DNA of 64,000 nucleotides from Salmonella enterica subsp. enterica serovar Typhimurium str. LT2 (GTDB lineage Bacteria > Pseudomonadota > Gammaproteobacteria > Enterobacterales > Enterobacteriaceae). Below the pieces are notes generated by a model, which searched no databases, was not told the origin of the DNA, and saw nothing but the letters and a program-made list of their open reading frames with translations. Shown here one piece after another: positions 18,827 to 27,748 of the stretch. Location of the stretch: contig NC_003197.2 in NCBI RefSeq assembly GCF_000006945.2, positions 1,860,001 to 1,924,000 of the forward strand, read 5' to 3'. The translations under genes were made by a program, and so were the position numbers. Numbering within the stretch: position 1 is the stretch's first letter; each line of letters begins with the position of its first letter.

Positions 18827-20512
18827 GTGAACAAATTATTTTCCTCACATGTGATGCCTTTCCGCGCTCTCATCGATGCTTGCTGGAAAGAAAAATATAC
18901 CGCCTCCCGGTTCACCCGTGATGTGATAGCCGGGATCACCGTCGGGATTATTGCTATCCCGCTGGCGATGGCGCTGGCAATTGGCAGTGGCGTTGCGCCG
19001 CAGTATGGCCTCTATACCTCCGCTGTCGCCGGGATCGTGATCGCGCTAACCGGCGGCTCGCGCTTTAGCGTTTCCGGCCCTACCGCCGCGTTTGTGGTGA
19101 TTTTGTATCCGGTATCGCAACAGTTTGGTCTGGCGGGCCTACTGGTCGCCACGCTGATGTCGGGCTTCTTCCTGATCCTTTTCGGCCTGGCGAGACTGGG
19201 GCGATTGATTGAATATATCCCGGTGTCGGTCACGTTGGGTTTTACCTCAGGGATTGGTATTACCATCGGTACCATGCAGATTAAAGATTTTCTTGGTCTG
19301 CAGATGGCCCATGTGCCAGAGCACTATTTGCAGAAAGTCGGCGCGCTGTTTATGGCGTTGCCCACCGTCAATATTGGCGATGCCGCCATTGGCGTGGTAA
19401 CGCTGGGAACGTTGATTTTCTGGCCGCGTCTCGGTATTCGTCTGCCAGGACATCTTCCCGCGCTGCTGGCTGGTTGCGCCGTGATGGGGATCGTTAATCT
19501 GCTGGGCGGCAATGTGGCGACTATCGGCTCACAGTTCCATTATGTTCTGGCTGACGGCACTCAGGGCAACGGCATCCCGCAGCTCCTGCCGCAACTGATG
19601 CTGCCGTGGAGTCTTCCTGGCTCCGATTTCACGCTAAGCTGGGATTCACTGCGCGCGCTGCTGCCAGCGGCCTTCTCGATGGCAATGCTGGGGGCAATCG
19701 AATCATTGCTCTGCGCCGTCGTGCTGGACGGCATGACCGGCACCAAACATAAAGCTAACAGCGAACTTATCGGCCAGGGGCTGGGGAATATGGTCGCGCC
19801 GTTCTTTGGCGGCATCACCGCCACCGCCGCGATTGCCCGCTCTGCCGCCAACGTCCGCGCTGGCGCGACCTCTCCCATCTCGGCGGTAATTCACGCTATC
19901 CTGGTCATTCTGGCGCTACTGGTCTTGGCCCCGCTACTCTCCTGGCTGCCGCTTTCCGCGATGGCGGCGCTACTGCTGATGGTGGCATGGAATATGAGTG
20001 AAGCCCATAAAGTGGTGGATCTGTTACGCCATGCGCCGAAAGACGACATTATCGTTATGCTGCTGTGCATGTCATTAACGGTTCTGTTTGATATGGTCAT
20101 CGCCATCAGCGTGGGGATTGTCCTTGCTTCCCTGCTGTTTATGCGCCGTATTGCGCGTATGACTAGACTTGCGCCGGTCAATGTCGATGTGCCTGATGAT
20201 GTGCTGGTGCTGCGTGTTATCGGTCCGCTCTTTTTCGCCGCGGCGGAAGGGCTGTTTACCGACCTTGAGTCACGTATTAAGGGCAAACGTATCGTCGTTC
20301 TGAAATGGGACGCAGTACCAGTGCTGGATGCAGGCGGGCTTGATGCTTTTCAGCGTTTTGTGAAGCGTCTGCCGGAAGGTTGCGAATTGCGTATCAGTAA
20401 CCTGGAGTTCCAACCGCTGCGCACAATGGCGCGTGCCGGTATCAAACCTATTCCTGGGCGTCTGACCTTCTTCCCGAACAGGACGGAGGCGTTAGCGGAT
20501 TTACTCAGTTAA
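18827..20512 (+). CDS. dauA: C4-dicarboxylate/anion transporter DauA (YchM)
   Basis: SLC26/SulP-family inner-membrane transporter; the E. coli protein takes up succinate and other C4-dicarboxylates at acidic pH. The 561 residues hold 12-14 membrane segments with the SulP signature SGVAPQYGLYTSAVAGIVIALTGGS and a C-terminal cytoplasmic STAS domain (LRVIGPLFFAAAEGLF to the end, with VPVLDAGGLDAF). The start is GTG at 18827, supported by the E. coli-like MNKLFSSHVMPFRALID. It is monocistronic, with the prs terminator upstream and a REP downstream. Confidence 0.95.
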   Translation: MNKLFSSHVMPFRALIDACWKEKYTASRFTRDVIAGITVGIIAIPLAMALAIGSGVAPQYGLYTSAVAGIVIALTGGSRFSVSGPTAAFVVILYPVSQQFGLAGLLVATLMSGFFLILFGLARLGRLIEYIPVSVTLGFTSGIGITIGTMQIKDFLGLQMAHVPEHYLQKVGALFMALPTVNIGDAAIGVVTLGTLIFWPRLGIRLPGHLPALLAGCAVMGIVNLLGGNVATIGSQFHYVLADGTQGNGIPQLLPQLMLPWSLPGSDFTLSWDSLRALLPAAFSMAMLGAIESLLCAVVLDGMTGTKHKANSELIGQGLGNMVAPFFGGITATAAIARSAANVRAGATSPISAVIHAILVILALLVLAPLLSWLPLSAMAALLLMVAWNMSEAHKVVDLLRHAPKDDIIVMLLCMSLTVLFDMVIAISVGIVLASLLFMRRIARMTRLAPVNVDVPDDVLVLRVIGPLFFAAAEGLFTDLESRIKGKRIVVLKWDAVPVLDAGGLDAFQRFVKRLPEGCELRISNLEFQPLRTMARAGIKPIPGRLTFFPNRTEALADLLS

Positions 20513-20520
20513 TGGACAAT

Positions 20521-20547
20521 GCCCGGTGGCGATAACGCTTACCGGGC
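20521..20547. repeat. REP palindrome between dauA and ychH
   Basis: GCCCGGT and ACCGGGC arms enclose GGCGATAACGCTT, a typical REP unit placed between two convergent genes. It may also serve as a transcription end for both. Confidence 0.75.
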
Positions 20548-20556
20548 CTGAACCGG

Positions 20557-20835
20557 TTAGCTATGACGACGATTGTCGTTACGGCGGCAACGTTTGTCAT
20601 AGTGACGTACCCACCAATATTTGTCGCTCACCTGCTCATGCCCCCCTACACGAGCCCCCGCCAGCCAAAGAACTGCACCGACAAAAATGCTCAGTATTGC
20701 GCCATGCGCAAAAAATTGCGGCAAATTAAACTGCGGCAGTTGGTTTAAAATAGAGTAACCCACGCCGACAACCATCACGACCAGCCCCAACCCCATCAGC
20801 ACGTTACCGAATAACGAAGCGTTTTTGCGTTTCAT
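20557..20835 (-). CDS. ychH: Small stress-related membrane protein YchH
   Basis: A 92-residue inner-membrane protein with two hydrophobic segments (FGNVLMGLGLVVMVVGVGYSIL and AILSIFVGAVLWLAGA) and a basic C-terminus. In E. coli it is a CRP-dependent gene linked to stress and biofilm, with no known activity. A half CRP site (TTTGTGATCGCA on the minus strand) lies about 95 bases upstream. A cluster of GTAAAGT/ACTTTAC palindromes fills its control region. Confidence 0.92.
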   Translation of the reverse strand: MKRKNASLFGNVLMGLGLVVMVVGVGYSILNQLPQFNLPQFFAHGAILSIFVGAVLWLAGARVGGHEQVSDKYWWVRHYDKRCRRNDNRRHS

Positions 20836-20881
20836 ATGTCACCTCCGGAACTTTTGGGTTGTTTTTAGGAAATCCCCCTAA

Positions 20882-20968
20882 ACTTTATGTGTAAAGTATA
20901 GACAACACTTTCGTTTGTAAGTGCGGGTGCGATCACAAATGTAAAGTTTCATTTAACAAAACTTTACA
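20882..20968. promoter_or_regulatory. Clustered ACTTTAC/GTAAAGT palindromes (ychH-pth)
   Basis: Two inverted repeats stand in the divergent ychH-pth gap: ACTTTATGTGTAAAGT at 20882-20897, and TGTAAAGTTT (20940-20949) with AAACTTTACA (20959-20968). The same 6-7-base word occurs four times in 87 bases. Half of a CRP-like site lies between them. It looks like a binding array, but I cannot name the regulator. Confidence 0.4.
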
Positions 20969-21110
20969 AATAACACACTGAACAGTTTACATTTTTAATA
21001 ATCAATGCTGGCAATTATTTAATTTACTTCAGAGTGTCGCTGTGTTTTGTCAAGCGGGCAGACAGACAGTAAACTACGCGCCAGTTATGGATCTACTCAG
21101 GACAAAAAAC

Positions 21111-21695
21111 GTGGCAATTAAATTGATTGTTGGTCTGGCGAATCCCGGTGCGGAATATGCCGCGACGCGACACAATGCAGGCGCATGGTACGTCGATTTA
21201 CTGGCGGAGCGCCTGCGCGCGCCGTTGCGTGAAGAGCCTAAATTCTTTGGCTATACCTCACGCATCACGCTGGAAGGGGAAGATGTTCGCCTGCTGGTAC
21301 CCACCACGTTCATGAACCTCAGTGGTAAAGCAGTTGGCGCAATGGCCAGTTTTTACCGTATTCAGCCGGACGAAATTTTGGTCGCTCACGACGAGCTGGA
21401 TCTCCCTCCGGGCGTCGCGAAATTTAAACTTGGCGGCGGCCACGGCGGCCACAATGGTCTGAAAGACATCATCAGCAAGCTGGGCAATAATCCCAACTTT
21501 CACCGATTACGCGTTGGAATTGGTCATCCAGGCGATAAAAATAAAGTTGTTGGTTTCGTGCTGGGTAAACCCCCTGTTTCTGAACAAAAATTAATTGATG
21601 AGGCCATTGACGAAGCGGCACGCTGTACGGAATTGTGGTTCAAAGAGGGTCTGGCCAAAGCAACAAGCCGTTTGCATACCTTTAAGGCGCAATAA
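21111..21695 (+). CDS. pth: Peptidyl-tRNA hydrolase
   Basis: Cleaves peptidyl-tRNAs that fall off the ribosome and recycles the tRNA; essential. The start is GTG at 21111, giving [13 protein letters not shown] and 194 residues as in E. coli. Upstream in-frame ATGs would add a non-conserved extension. The catalytic His is in [12 protein letters not shown] (about residue 21) and the substrate motifs [11 protein letters not shown] and [13 protein letters not shown] are intact. It precedes ychF in the same direction with 116 bases between. Confidence 0.98.
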
Positions 21696-21703
21696 CCAGT
21701 GAT

Positions 21704-21723
21704 GTGCGGCATTTTTGCCGCAC
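21704..21723 (+). terminator. Hairpin after pth
   Basis: GTGCGGC and GCCGCAC (21704-21710 with 21717-21723) form a perfect 7-bp stem with a T-rich loop, but no T run follows. A TATAAT -10 element for ychF starts 7 bases later at 21730, so this is probably a weak or partial terminator. Confidence 0.4.
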
Positions 21724-21811
21724 GCCGTGTATAATAGGCGAAGTTATTTCCATTTCTGCAATCTGTTTTCTATAACAGGTTGATTATTAAGATATTAAGG
21801 TGAGTTAAATC

Positions 21812-22903
21812 ATGGGATTCAAATGCGGTATCGTCGGTCTGCCCAACGTCGGGAAATCCACCCTGTTCAACGCGCTGACAAAAGCCGGTATTGAAGCGGC
21901 AAACTTTCCGTTCTGCACTATCGAACCGAATACCGGTGTCGTGCCGATGCCCGATCCGCGTCTGGACCAGTTGGCTGAGATTGTTAAACCGCAACGCATT
22001 CTACCAACCACGATGGAGTTCGTGGATATCGCCGGTCTGGTAAAAGGCGCGTCCAAAGGCGAAGGGTTGGGTAACCAGTTCCTGACCAATATCCGTGAAA
22101 CTGAAGCTATCGGTCACGTGGTTCGCTGCTTTGAGAACGACAATATCATCCATGTGGCGGGTAAAGTAAACCCGGCAGAAGATATTGATGTTATCAATAC
22201 CGAACTGGCGCTGGCTGACCTCGATACCTGCGAGCGCGCTATCCATCGCGTACAGAAGAAAGCCAAAGGCGGCGATAAAGACGCCAAAGCGGAACTGGCC
22301 GCGCTGGAAAAATGCCTGCCGCACCTGGCCGAAGCGGGGATGCTGCGTTCGCTGGACCTGACGGACGAAGATAAAGCGGCTATCCGTTATTTAAGCTTCC
22401 TGACGCTGAAGCCGACAATGTATATCGCTAACGTCAATGAAGACGGTTTTGAAAATAACCCGTATCTGGACCAGGTTCGCGAAATCGCCGCCAAAGAAGG
22501 TTCGGTCGTGGTTCCGGTGTGTGCCGCCGTCGAAGCTGATATTGCTGAGCTGGATGATGACGAGCGCGACGAATTTATGGCTGAACTGGGTCTGGAAGAG
22601 CCGGGGCTGAACCGCGTTATTCGCGCTGGTTATCGCCTGCTGAACCTCCAGACCTACTTCACCGCCGGGGTGAAAGAGGTTCGCGCATGGACTATTCCGG
22701 TTGGCGCAACCGCGCCGCAGGCAGCAGGTAAAATCCATACCGACTTCGAAAAAGGCTTTATCCGCGCCCAAACTATCGCTTTTGACGACTTTATTACCTA
22801 TAAAGGTGAACAAGGCGCGAAAGAAGCCGGTAAGATGCGAGCGGAAGGCAAAGATTATATCGTTAAAGATGGCGATATAATGAACTTCCTGTTCAACGTC
22901 TAA
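21812..22903 (+). CDS. ychF: Redox-regulated ATPase YchF (EngD)
   Basis: Obg-family P-loop protein that prefers ATP, binds ribosomes and affects the oxidative-stress response. The 363 residues include the G1 loop GLPNVGKSTLFNALT, G3-type FVDIAGLVKGASKGEGLGNQF, a coiled helical hairpin and a C-terminal TGS domain (YFTAGVKEVRAWTIPVG to the end). TAAGGTGAG precedes the ATG. It is the last conserved gene before the accessory block. Confidence 0.97.
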   Translation: MGFKCGIVGLPNVGKSTLFNALTKAGIEAANFPFCTIEPNTGVVPMPDPRLDQLAEIVKPQRILPTTMEFVDIAGLVKGASKGEGLGNQFLTNIRETEAIGHVVRCFENDNIIHVAGKVNPAEDIDVINTELALADLDTCERAIHRVQKKAKGGDKDAKAELAALEKCLPHLAEAGMLRSLDLTDEDKAAIRYLSFLTLKPTMYIANVNEDGFENNPYLDQVREIAAKEGSVVVPVCAAVEADIAELDDDERDEFMAELGLEEPGLNRVIRAGYRLLNLQTYFTAGVKEVRAWTIPVGATAPQAAGKIHTDFEKGFIRAQTIAFDDFITYKGEQGAKEAGKMRAEGKDYIVKDGDIMNFLFNV

Positions 22904-22961
22904 ATAAAATTTGTTGTCTCGTGAGGTTTTGCTGAATCTCATAAGAGGCAAAGAAAGTCAT

Positions 22962-22987
22962 AAAATCCACGCAGCCGCGTGGATTTT
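22962..22987. terminator. Terminator after ychF
   Basis: AAAATCCACGC and GCGTGGATTTT (22962-22972 with 22977-22987) form an 11-bp stem with T and A runs on both sides, so it can act on both strands. Its stem is nearly identical to the terminator after gdhA at 34870-34895. Confidence 0.85.
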
Positions 22988-23061
22988 TTATTTCATAATA
23001 TCTCAACTCATACTGACAGGCTCAATTAACGCAGAGCTAACAGGGTAAGTTCTTTTCTTAA

Positions 23062-24327
23062 TTACCAGTCGACATTCACTGTATGGTTATAAAAAGGATG
23101 CTGATCCTTTAGCGGCGTCTCATAACTTGGGATCGCATCATAATCATCTTTTCCCCGAACGGAATACCTTCCCGCTTCGATATCAAAACGATGTTTGAGC
23201 CATCCCGCAACATGACTTGCGAAAGCCTCTTTTCTTCTTAATGGCCAATCGACAGAAGCCAAATTAACATCTAATAAGTACCGCCCTTCTTTATTAACCT
23301 TGATCATTCCAGCCTGCAGTAACGCCCGTACCACCTGGGATTGGTTATCATGAATCCAGACCCAGGCATTTCCAAATTCCATTGCATAACTATCATTTAA
23401 AAAATCTTTTTTTGAATATAATTCACTTACATAATCATTGATAGAGTCAGCATAATTTTTTACTTTAGATGCAGATAAATCAAAAAAAGATTCAAATTCG
23501 AAAGTATTGTCATTAATACAGGACAGTAACGCACCCGGTTCCGAGAGCTGGGTCCATGATTGTAAACTCTCTACAGCTATAATGAATTTGAAAGTATTTC
23601 TTCCAATGACACCCCGGTCAATTAAAGTTAAAATATCGTGAGCTACGGTAGGGATATCTTCTGCAAACGGGACGATTATCCCCGCACCACTTATTTCGCT
23701 TGATCTAAAATCAAATCCTGGGGTACTTTCAATGTTTTCCGGAATACCATACTCTTTAATATGATTAAGGAAATTATTAATATCGCCACGATATGGCCAT
23801 CGCCATTCACGTTCATGTGTCCAGTCAATCTTACCTGGAACATAAGTAACATATCTATATTGTTCAATCAAAGGAAGAGCCGTTTCATCAAGAATACGTT
23901 CCCCGTTTCTGCCTTGCGAGCATCGAGCATTGTTATGCTGATCCAACCCATATATGACTGGCCTTGCCCCATAATTAAACATTTGCTCTTTAGGTAAAAC
24001 GATTGCATATAAACCGATTTTTTCATTTCGTTCTAATCGGCGAACACCAGTCTCTAAATAAGCTGCAATCGGCATATCTGTAAAGCATACCACCGGGGAG
24101 TCACCATATACGGTTCGTTGCCCATTTCGGTATGACCAGGACGAGAAAATTTTATGACTGCGTAAAGATAATCGAAGTAAATATTTAGCATCAATGAAAC
24201 ATGCGTGGTGCTGATTATTAAAACCACAGTGCTCAGGCAAATAAATATGGCTACCGGTCTCTAAATTAACGTCCCGAAAAAAATGAATCAAATAATCGGA
24301 TAAGTCAAATCTGATGTTATTTTTCAT
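23062..24327 (-). CDS. Orphan 421-aa protein, possible AbiGi/DUF2971-like fold
   Basis: I do not recognise a characterised homologue. The 421-residue protein has no signal peptide or membrane segment, so it is probably cytoplasmic. The N-terminal half carries VVCFTDMPIAAY (79-90), NYGARPVIYG (118-127) and WTHEREWRW (169-177). This order of CF-D-P, NPV(I/L)Y-like and E-EWR motifs recalls AbiGi/DUF2971-type proteins found in phage-defence contexts. The C-terminal half (about 315-421, GNAWVWIHDNQSQVVRALLQAG onward) looks like a separate domain. The gene is AT-richer than its neighbours, stands alone between ychF and hya, has its own ribosome site (GAGGG), and is absent from this place in E. coli K-12. 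Horizontal acquisition is likely; function is unproven. Confidence 0.85.
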   Translation of the reverse strand: MKNNIRFDLSDYLIHFFRDVNLETGSHIYLPEHCGFNNQHHACFIDAKYLLRLSLRSHKIFSSWSYRNGQRTVYGDSPVVCFTDMPIAAYLETGVRRLERNEKIGLYAIVLPKEQMFNYGARPVIYGLDQHNNARCSQGRNGERILDETALPLIEQYRYVTYVPGKIDWTHEREWRWPYRGDINNFLNHIKEYGIPENIESTPGFDFRSSEISGAGIIVPFAEDIPTVAHDILTLIDRGVIGRNTFKFIIAVESLQSWTQLSEPGALLSCINDNTFEFESFFDLSASKVKNYADSINDYVSELYSKKDFLNDSYAMEFGNAWVWIHDNQSQVVRALLQAGMIKVNKEGRYLLDVNLASVDWPLRRKEAFASHVAGWLKHRFDIEAGRYSVRGKDDYDAIPSYETPLKDQHPFYNHTVNVDW

Positions 24328-24821
24328 GGGACGCCCTCTTTCAAACAGTCTCTTTTTTGCATTCCTTTAAAACCAGCATCACTATTTTATATAAAAATCA
24401 TCACGAAGTATGCTTCTTTTAACGATGACCTCAAATCCTCCCCCCTTTTGCATCAACTTACGCATCCCTGAAATGGCGAGAACAGGCTAAATCTACCCGA
24501 GGTCACTCGCTAAAAACCTCATCCTGGAACAAGCTCAACCGCCCTTCCCCGCTACGGCCCTTTCGCCGAAAAACCGATAATGGGTATAAATATACCGCTA
24601 TAAGCTATACCCACACACTTCACATTGTTTCTTATCGTTAATCCGATACGCTTTTTTCACATTATTTCTGGCGGTATACGCCGGTGCAAAGTGAATCGGG
24701 CTCGTTTCCGCGCTCGCGCGTAACACAATGATTTACCTTGCTGGCGGAACGTCAACGGACCCGCAAAAGCGCCTTATGCCCCTGGCGGAGCGTGGTGCAA
24801 AAAGGAGAAAAAATACGCGTT
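24328..24821. promoter_or_regulatory. hya control region (494 bases)
   Basis: No gene is supported here. The left end holds the promoter of the orphan leftward gene. The rest must hold the hya promoter. The notable structure is TGGGTATA (24581-24588) with TATACCCA (24606-24613) and an internal GGTATAAATATACC palindrome (24583-24596). The complement of 24579-24585 reads TACCCAT, a NarL/NarP-type heptamer. E. coli hya is nitrate-repressed and controlled by ArcA, IscR and AppY; of these regulators I see possible NarL sites only. Confidence 0.5.
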
Positions 24822-25940
24822 ATGAATAACGAGGAGACCTTTTATCAAGCCATGCGTCGTAAGGGAGTGACCCGACGCAGCTTTCTCAAATTCTGTAGCC
24901 TTGCCGCCACATCGCTGGGACTGGGCGCCGGAATGACGCCAAAGATCGCCTGGGCGCTGGAGAATAAACCGCGAATTCCGGTGGTCTGGATTCATGGACT
25001 GGAATGCACCTGCTGTACCGAATCCTTTATCCGTTCCTCGCACCCGCTAGCCAAAGATGTGATCCTCTCGCTGATTTCCCTTGATTATGACGACACCCTG
25101 ATGGCCGCCGCCGGCGCACAGGCCGAAGAAGTCTTTGACGATATTACCACTCGCTACGCCGGGAAATACATTCTGGCGGTGGAAGGCAATCCGCCGTTAG
25201 GAGAGCAAGGAATGTTCTGTATCAGCGGTGGCCGCCCGTTTATTGAAAAACTGAAGAAAGCCGCCGCGGGCGCCAGCGCTATTATCGCCTGGGGAAACTG
25301 CGCCTCCTGGGGTTGCGTCCAGGCCGCCCGCCCCAATCCGACCCAGGCAACGCCTATCGATAAAGTGATCACCGACAAGCCGATCGTGAAAGTCCCTGGA
25401 TGTCCGCCAATCCCGGATGTCATGAGCGCCATTATCACCTATATGGTGACGTTTGATCGTCTGCCGGAACTCGATCGCATGGGCCGTCCACTGATGTTCT
25501 ATGGTCAGCGTATCCACGATAAATGCTACCGCCGCGCCCATTTTGACGCCGGTGAATTTGTCGAGAGCTGGGATGATGACGCCGCCCGCAAGGGATACTG
25601 CCTGTACAAGATGGGCTGTAAAGGGCCAACCACCTATAACGCCTGCTCCTCCACACGCTGGAATGACGGCGTCTCCTTTCCTATCCAGTCCGGTCACGGA
25701 TGTCTGGGATGCTCAGAAAATGGTTTCTGGGATCGCGGCTCGTTTTATAGCCGCGTGGTGGATATTCCCCAGATGGGTACCCATTCAACCGCCGATACGG
25801 TGGGGCTGACCGCGCTGGGCGTGGTCGCGGCGGGCGTTGGCGGTCACGCTGTCGCCAGCGCGCTCAACCAACGTAAACGCCACAAACAACAGTTAGCGCA
25901 AGCCGAACAACAGCCGGACAATGAGGATAAACAGGCATGA
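24822..25940 (+). CDS. hyaA: Hydrogenase-1 small subunit HyaA
   Basis: Iron-sulfur electron-transfer subunit of the periplasm-facing, membrane-bound [NiFe] uptake hydrogenase 1, which oxidises H2. It has 372 residues, as in E. coli. The twin-arginine signal TRRSFLK (17-23) exports the folded HyaAB complex. Cysteines for the proximal, medial and distal clusters are seen in GLECTCCTES, GNCASWGC, PGCPP, HDKCYRRAHF, KGYCLYKMGCKGP and GHGCLGC. The additional Cys in GLECTCCTES is the feature of O2-tolerant enzymes. The C-terminus has a membrane anchor (TVGLTALGVVAAGVGGHAVAS). ATG 24822 was chosen over an upstream start. It overlaps hyaB by 4 bases. Confidence 0.96.
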   Translation: MNNEETFYQAMRRKGVTRRSFLKFCSLAATSLGLGAGMTPKIAWALENKPRIPVVWIHGLECTCCTESFIRSSHPLAKDVILSLISLDYDDTLMAAAGAQAEEVFDDITTRYAGKYILAVEGNPPLGEQGMFCISGGRPFIEKLKKAAAGASAIIAWGNCASWGCVQAARPNPTQATPIDKVITDKPIVKVPGCPPIPDVMSAIITYMVTFDRLPELDRMGRPLMFYGQRIHDKCYRRAHFDAGEFVESWDDDAARKGYCLYKMGCKGPTTYNACSSTRWNDGVSFPIQSGHGCLGCSENGFWDRGSFYSRVVDIPQMGTHSTADTVGLTALGVVAAGVGGHAVASALNQRKRHKQQLAQAEQQPDNEDKQA

Positions 25941-27730
25941 GTAACCAGTATCAAACCCAGGGTTATACCGTTAACGACGCCGGCCGTCGTCTGATCGTGG
26001 ACCCGATTACCCGCATCGAAGGGCATATGCGCTGCGAAGTGAACATTGATGAGCAAAACGTCATTACCAATGCCGTTTCCTGCGGCACAATGTTCCGCGG
26101 GCTGGAGATCATTCTGCAAGGCCGTGACCCGCGTGACGCCTGGGCGTTTGTTGAACGTATTTGTGGTGTATGTACCGGGGTACATGCTCTGGCATCGGTG
26201 TACGCTATCGAAGATGCGATTGGTATCCAGGTGCCGGATAACGCCAATATTATACGTAACATCATGCTGGCTACGTTGTGGTGTCACGATCATCTGGTCC
26301 ATTTTTATCAGTTAGCCGGTATGGACTGGATTGATGTTCTGAATGCGCTGAAAGCCGATCCGCGCGCCACCTCGCAGTTGGCGCAAAGCCTTTCCGCCTG
26401 GCCGATGTCATCGCCGGGCTACTTCTTTGACGTACAAAATCGATTAAAGAAATTTGTCGATGGCGGTCAGCTTGGGATATTCCGTAACGGCTATTGGGGA
26501 CATCCACAGTACAAATTGTCGCCAGAGGCTAATCTGATGGGCTTTGCCCACTATCTTGAAGCCCTCGACTTCCAGCGCGAGATCGTCAAAATCCATACCA
26601 TATTTGGCGGTAAGAACCCCCATCCTAACTGGATCGTTGGCGGGATGCCGTGCGCGATCAATCTCGATCAAAGCGGCGCGGTCGGGGCTATCAATATGGA
26701 GCGCCTCAACCTGGTGCAGTCGATCATCACCCGCACCGCCGACTTTATTAACAACGTGATGGTTCCGGACGCGCTGGCTATCGGCCAGTTCAATAAAGCA
26801 TGGAGTCAAATTGGCACCGGTCTGTCGGATAAATGCGTGCTGAGCTACGGCGCATTTCCGGACATTGCCAACGACTTCAGCCAGCAAAGCCTGTTAATGC
26901 CGGGCGGCGCGGTGATCAATGGCGATTTTAAAAATGTTATGCCGGTAGATTTGGCCGATCCGCAGCAGATACAGGAGTTTGTGGATCACGCCTGGTACCG
27001 CTATCCGGACGATCGGCTGGGCCGTCATCCTTTTGACGGCATTACCGATCCCTGGTACAACCCGGGTGATGTCAAAGGCAGCGATACGCATATCCAGCAG
27101 CTCAACGAGCAGGAACGCTACTCCTGGATTAAAGCGCCGCGCTGGCGGGGTCATGCCATGGAAGTCGGCCCGCTTGCCCGAACGCTTATCGCGTATCACA
27201 AAGGGGATGCCGCCACCATAGAGTCGGTAGATCGCATGATGTCTGCCCTTAAACTGCCGCTCTCCGGTATCCAGTCTACGCTTGGCCGTATTTTATGCCG
27301 CGCGCACGAAGCGCAATGGGCCGTCGGTAAGCTGCAGTATTTTTTCGACAGGCTTATGACCAACCTGAAAAACGGCGACCTGGCCACCGCCAATACCGAG
27401 AAATGGGAACCGGCCAGTTGGCCGCAGCACTGCCGCGGCATCGGTTTTACCGAAGCGCCTCGTGGAGCGTTGGGACACTGGGCGTCAATCCGCGATCAGA
27501 AGATTGAACTCTATCAGTGCGTGGTCCCCACCACCTGGAACGCCAGCCCGCGCGATCCTAAAAAACAGATCGGCGCCTATGAAGCGGCATTGATGGGAAC
27601 GCAAATGGCGATTCCCGACCAACCGTTAGAAATCCTGAGGACGCTGCACAGCTTCGACCCCTGCCTCGCCTGTTCAACCCACGTGCTCGGCGACGACGGC
27701 AGCGAACTGATTGCCGTCCAGGTACGCTAA
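25937..27730 (+). CDS. hyaB: Hydrogenase-1 large subunit HyaB
   Basis: Holds the Ni-Fe active site that splits H2. The 597-residue precursor has the N-terminal ligand motif RICGVC (Cys76, Cys79) and the C-terminal ligand motif DPCLACSTH (Cys576, Cys579). A 15-residue tail follows His582, and the protease HyaD is expected to remove it after nickel insertion. The 4-base overlap with hyaA and the downstream hyaC-F genes show a single operon. Confidence 0.97.
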   Translation: MSNQYQTQGYTVNDAGRRLIVDPITRIEGHMRCEVNIDEQNVITNAVSCGTMFRGLEIILQGRDPRDAWAFVERICGVCTGVHALASVYAIEDAIGIQVPDNANIIRNIMLATLWCHDHLVHFYQLAGMDWIDVLNALKADPRATSQLAQSLSAWPMSSPGYFFDVQNRLKKFVDGGQLGIFRNGYWGHPQYKLSPEANLMGFAHYLEALDFQREIVKIHTIFGGKNPHPNWIVGGMPCAINLDQSGAVGAINMERLNLVQSIITRTADFINNVMVPDALAIGQFNKAWSQIGTGLSDKCVLSYGAFPDIANDFSQQSLLMPGGAVINGDFKNVMPVDLADPQQIQEFVDHAWYRYPDDRLGRHPFDGITDPWYNPGDVKGSDTHIQQLNEQERYSWIKAPRWRGHAMEVGPLARTLIAYHKGDAATIESVDRMMSALKLPLSGIQSTLGRILCRAHEAQWAVGKLQYFFDRLMTNLKNGDLATANTEKWEPASWPQHCRGIGFTEAPRGALGHWASIRDQKIELYQCVVPTTWNASPRDPKKQIGAYEAALMGTQMAIPDQPLEILRTLHSFDPCLACSTHVLGDDGSELIAVQVR

Positions 27731-27748
27731 GCGTTAAGGAAAAGAACG

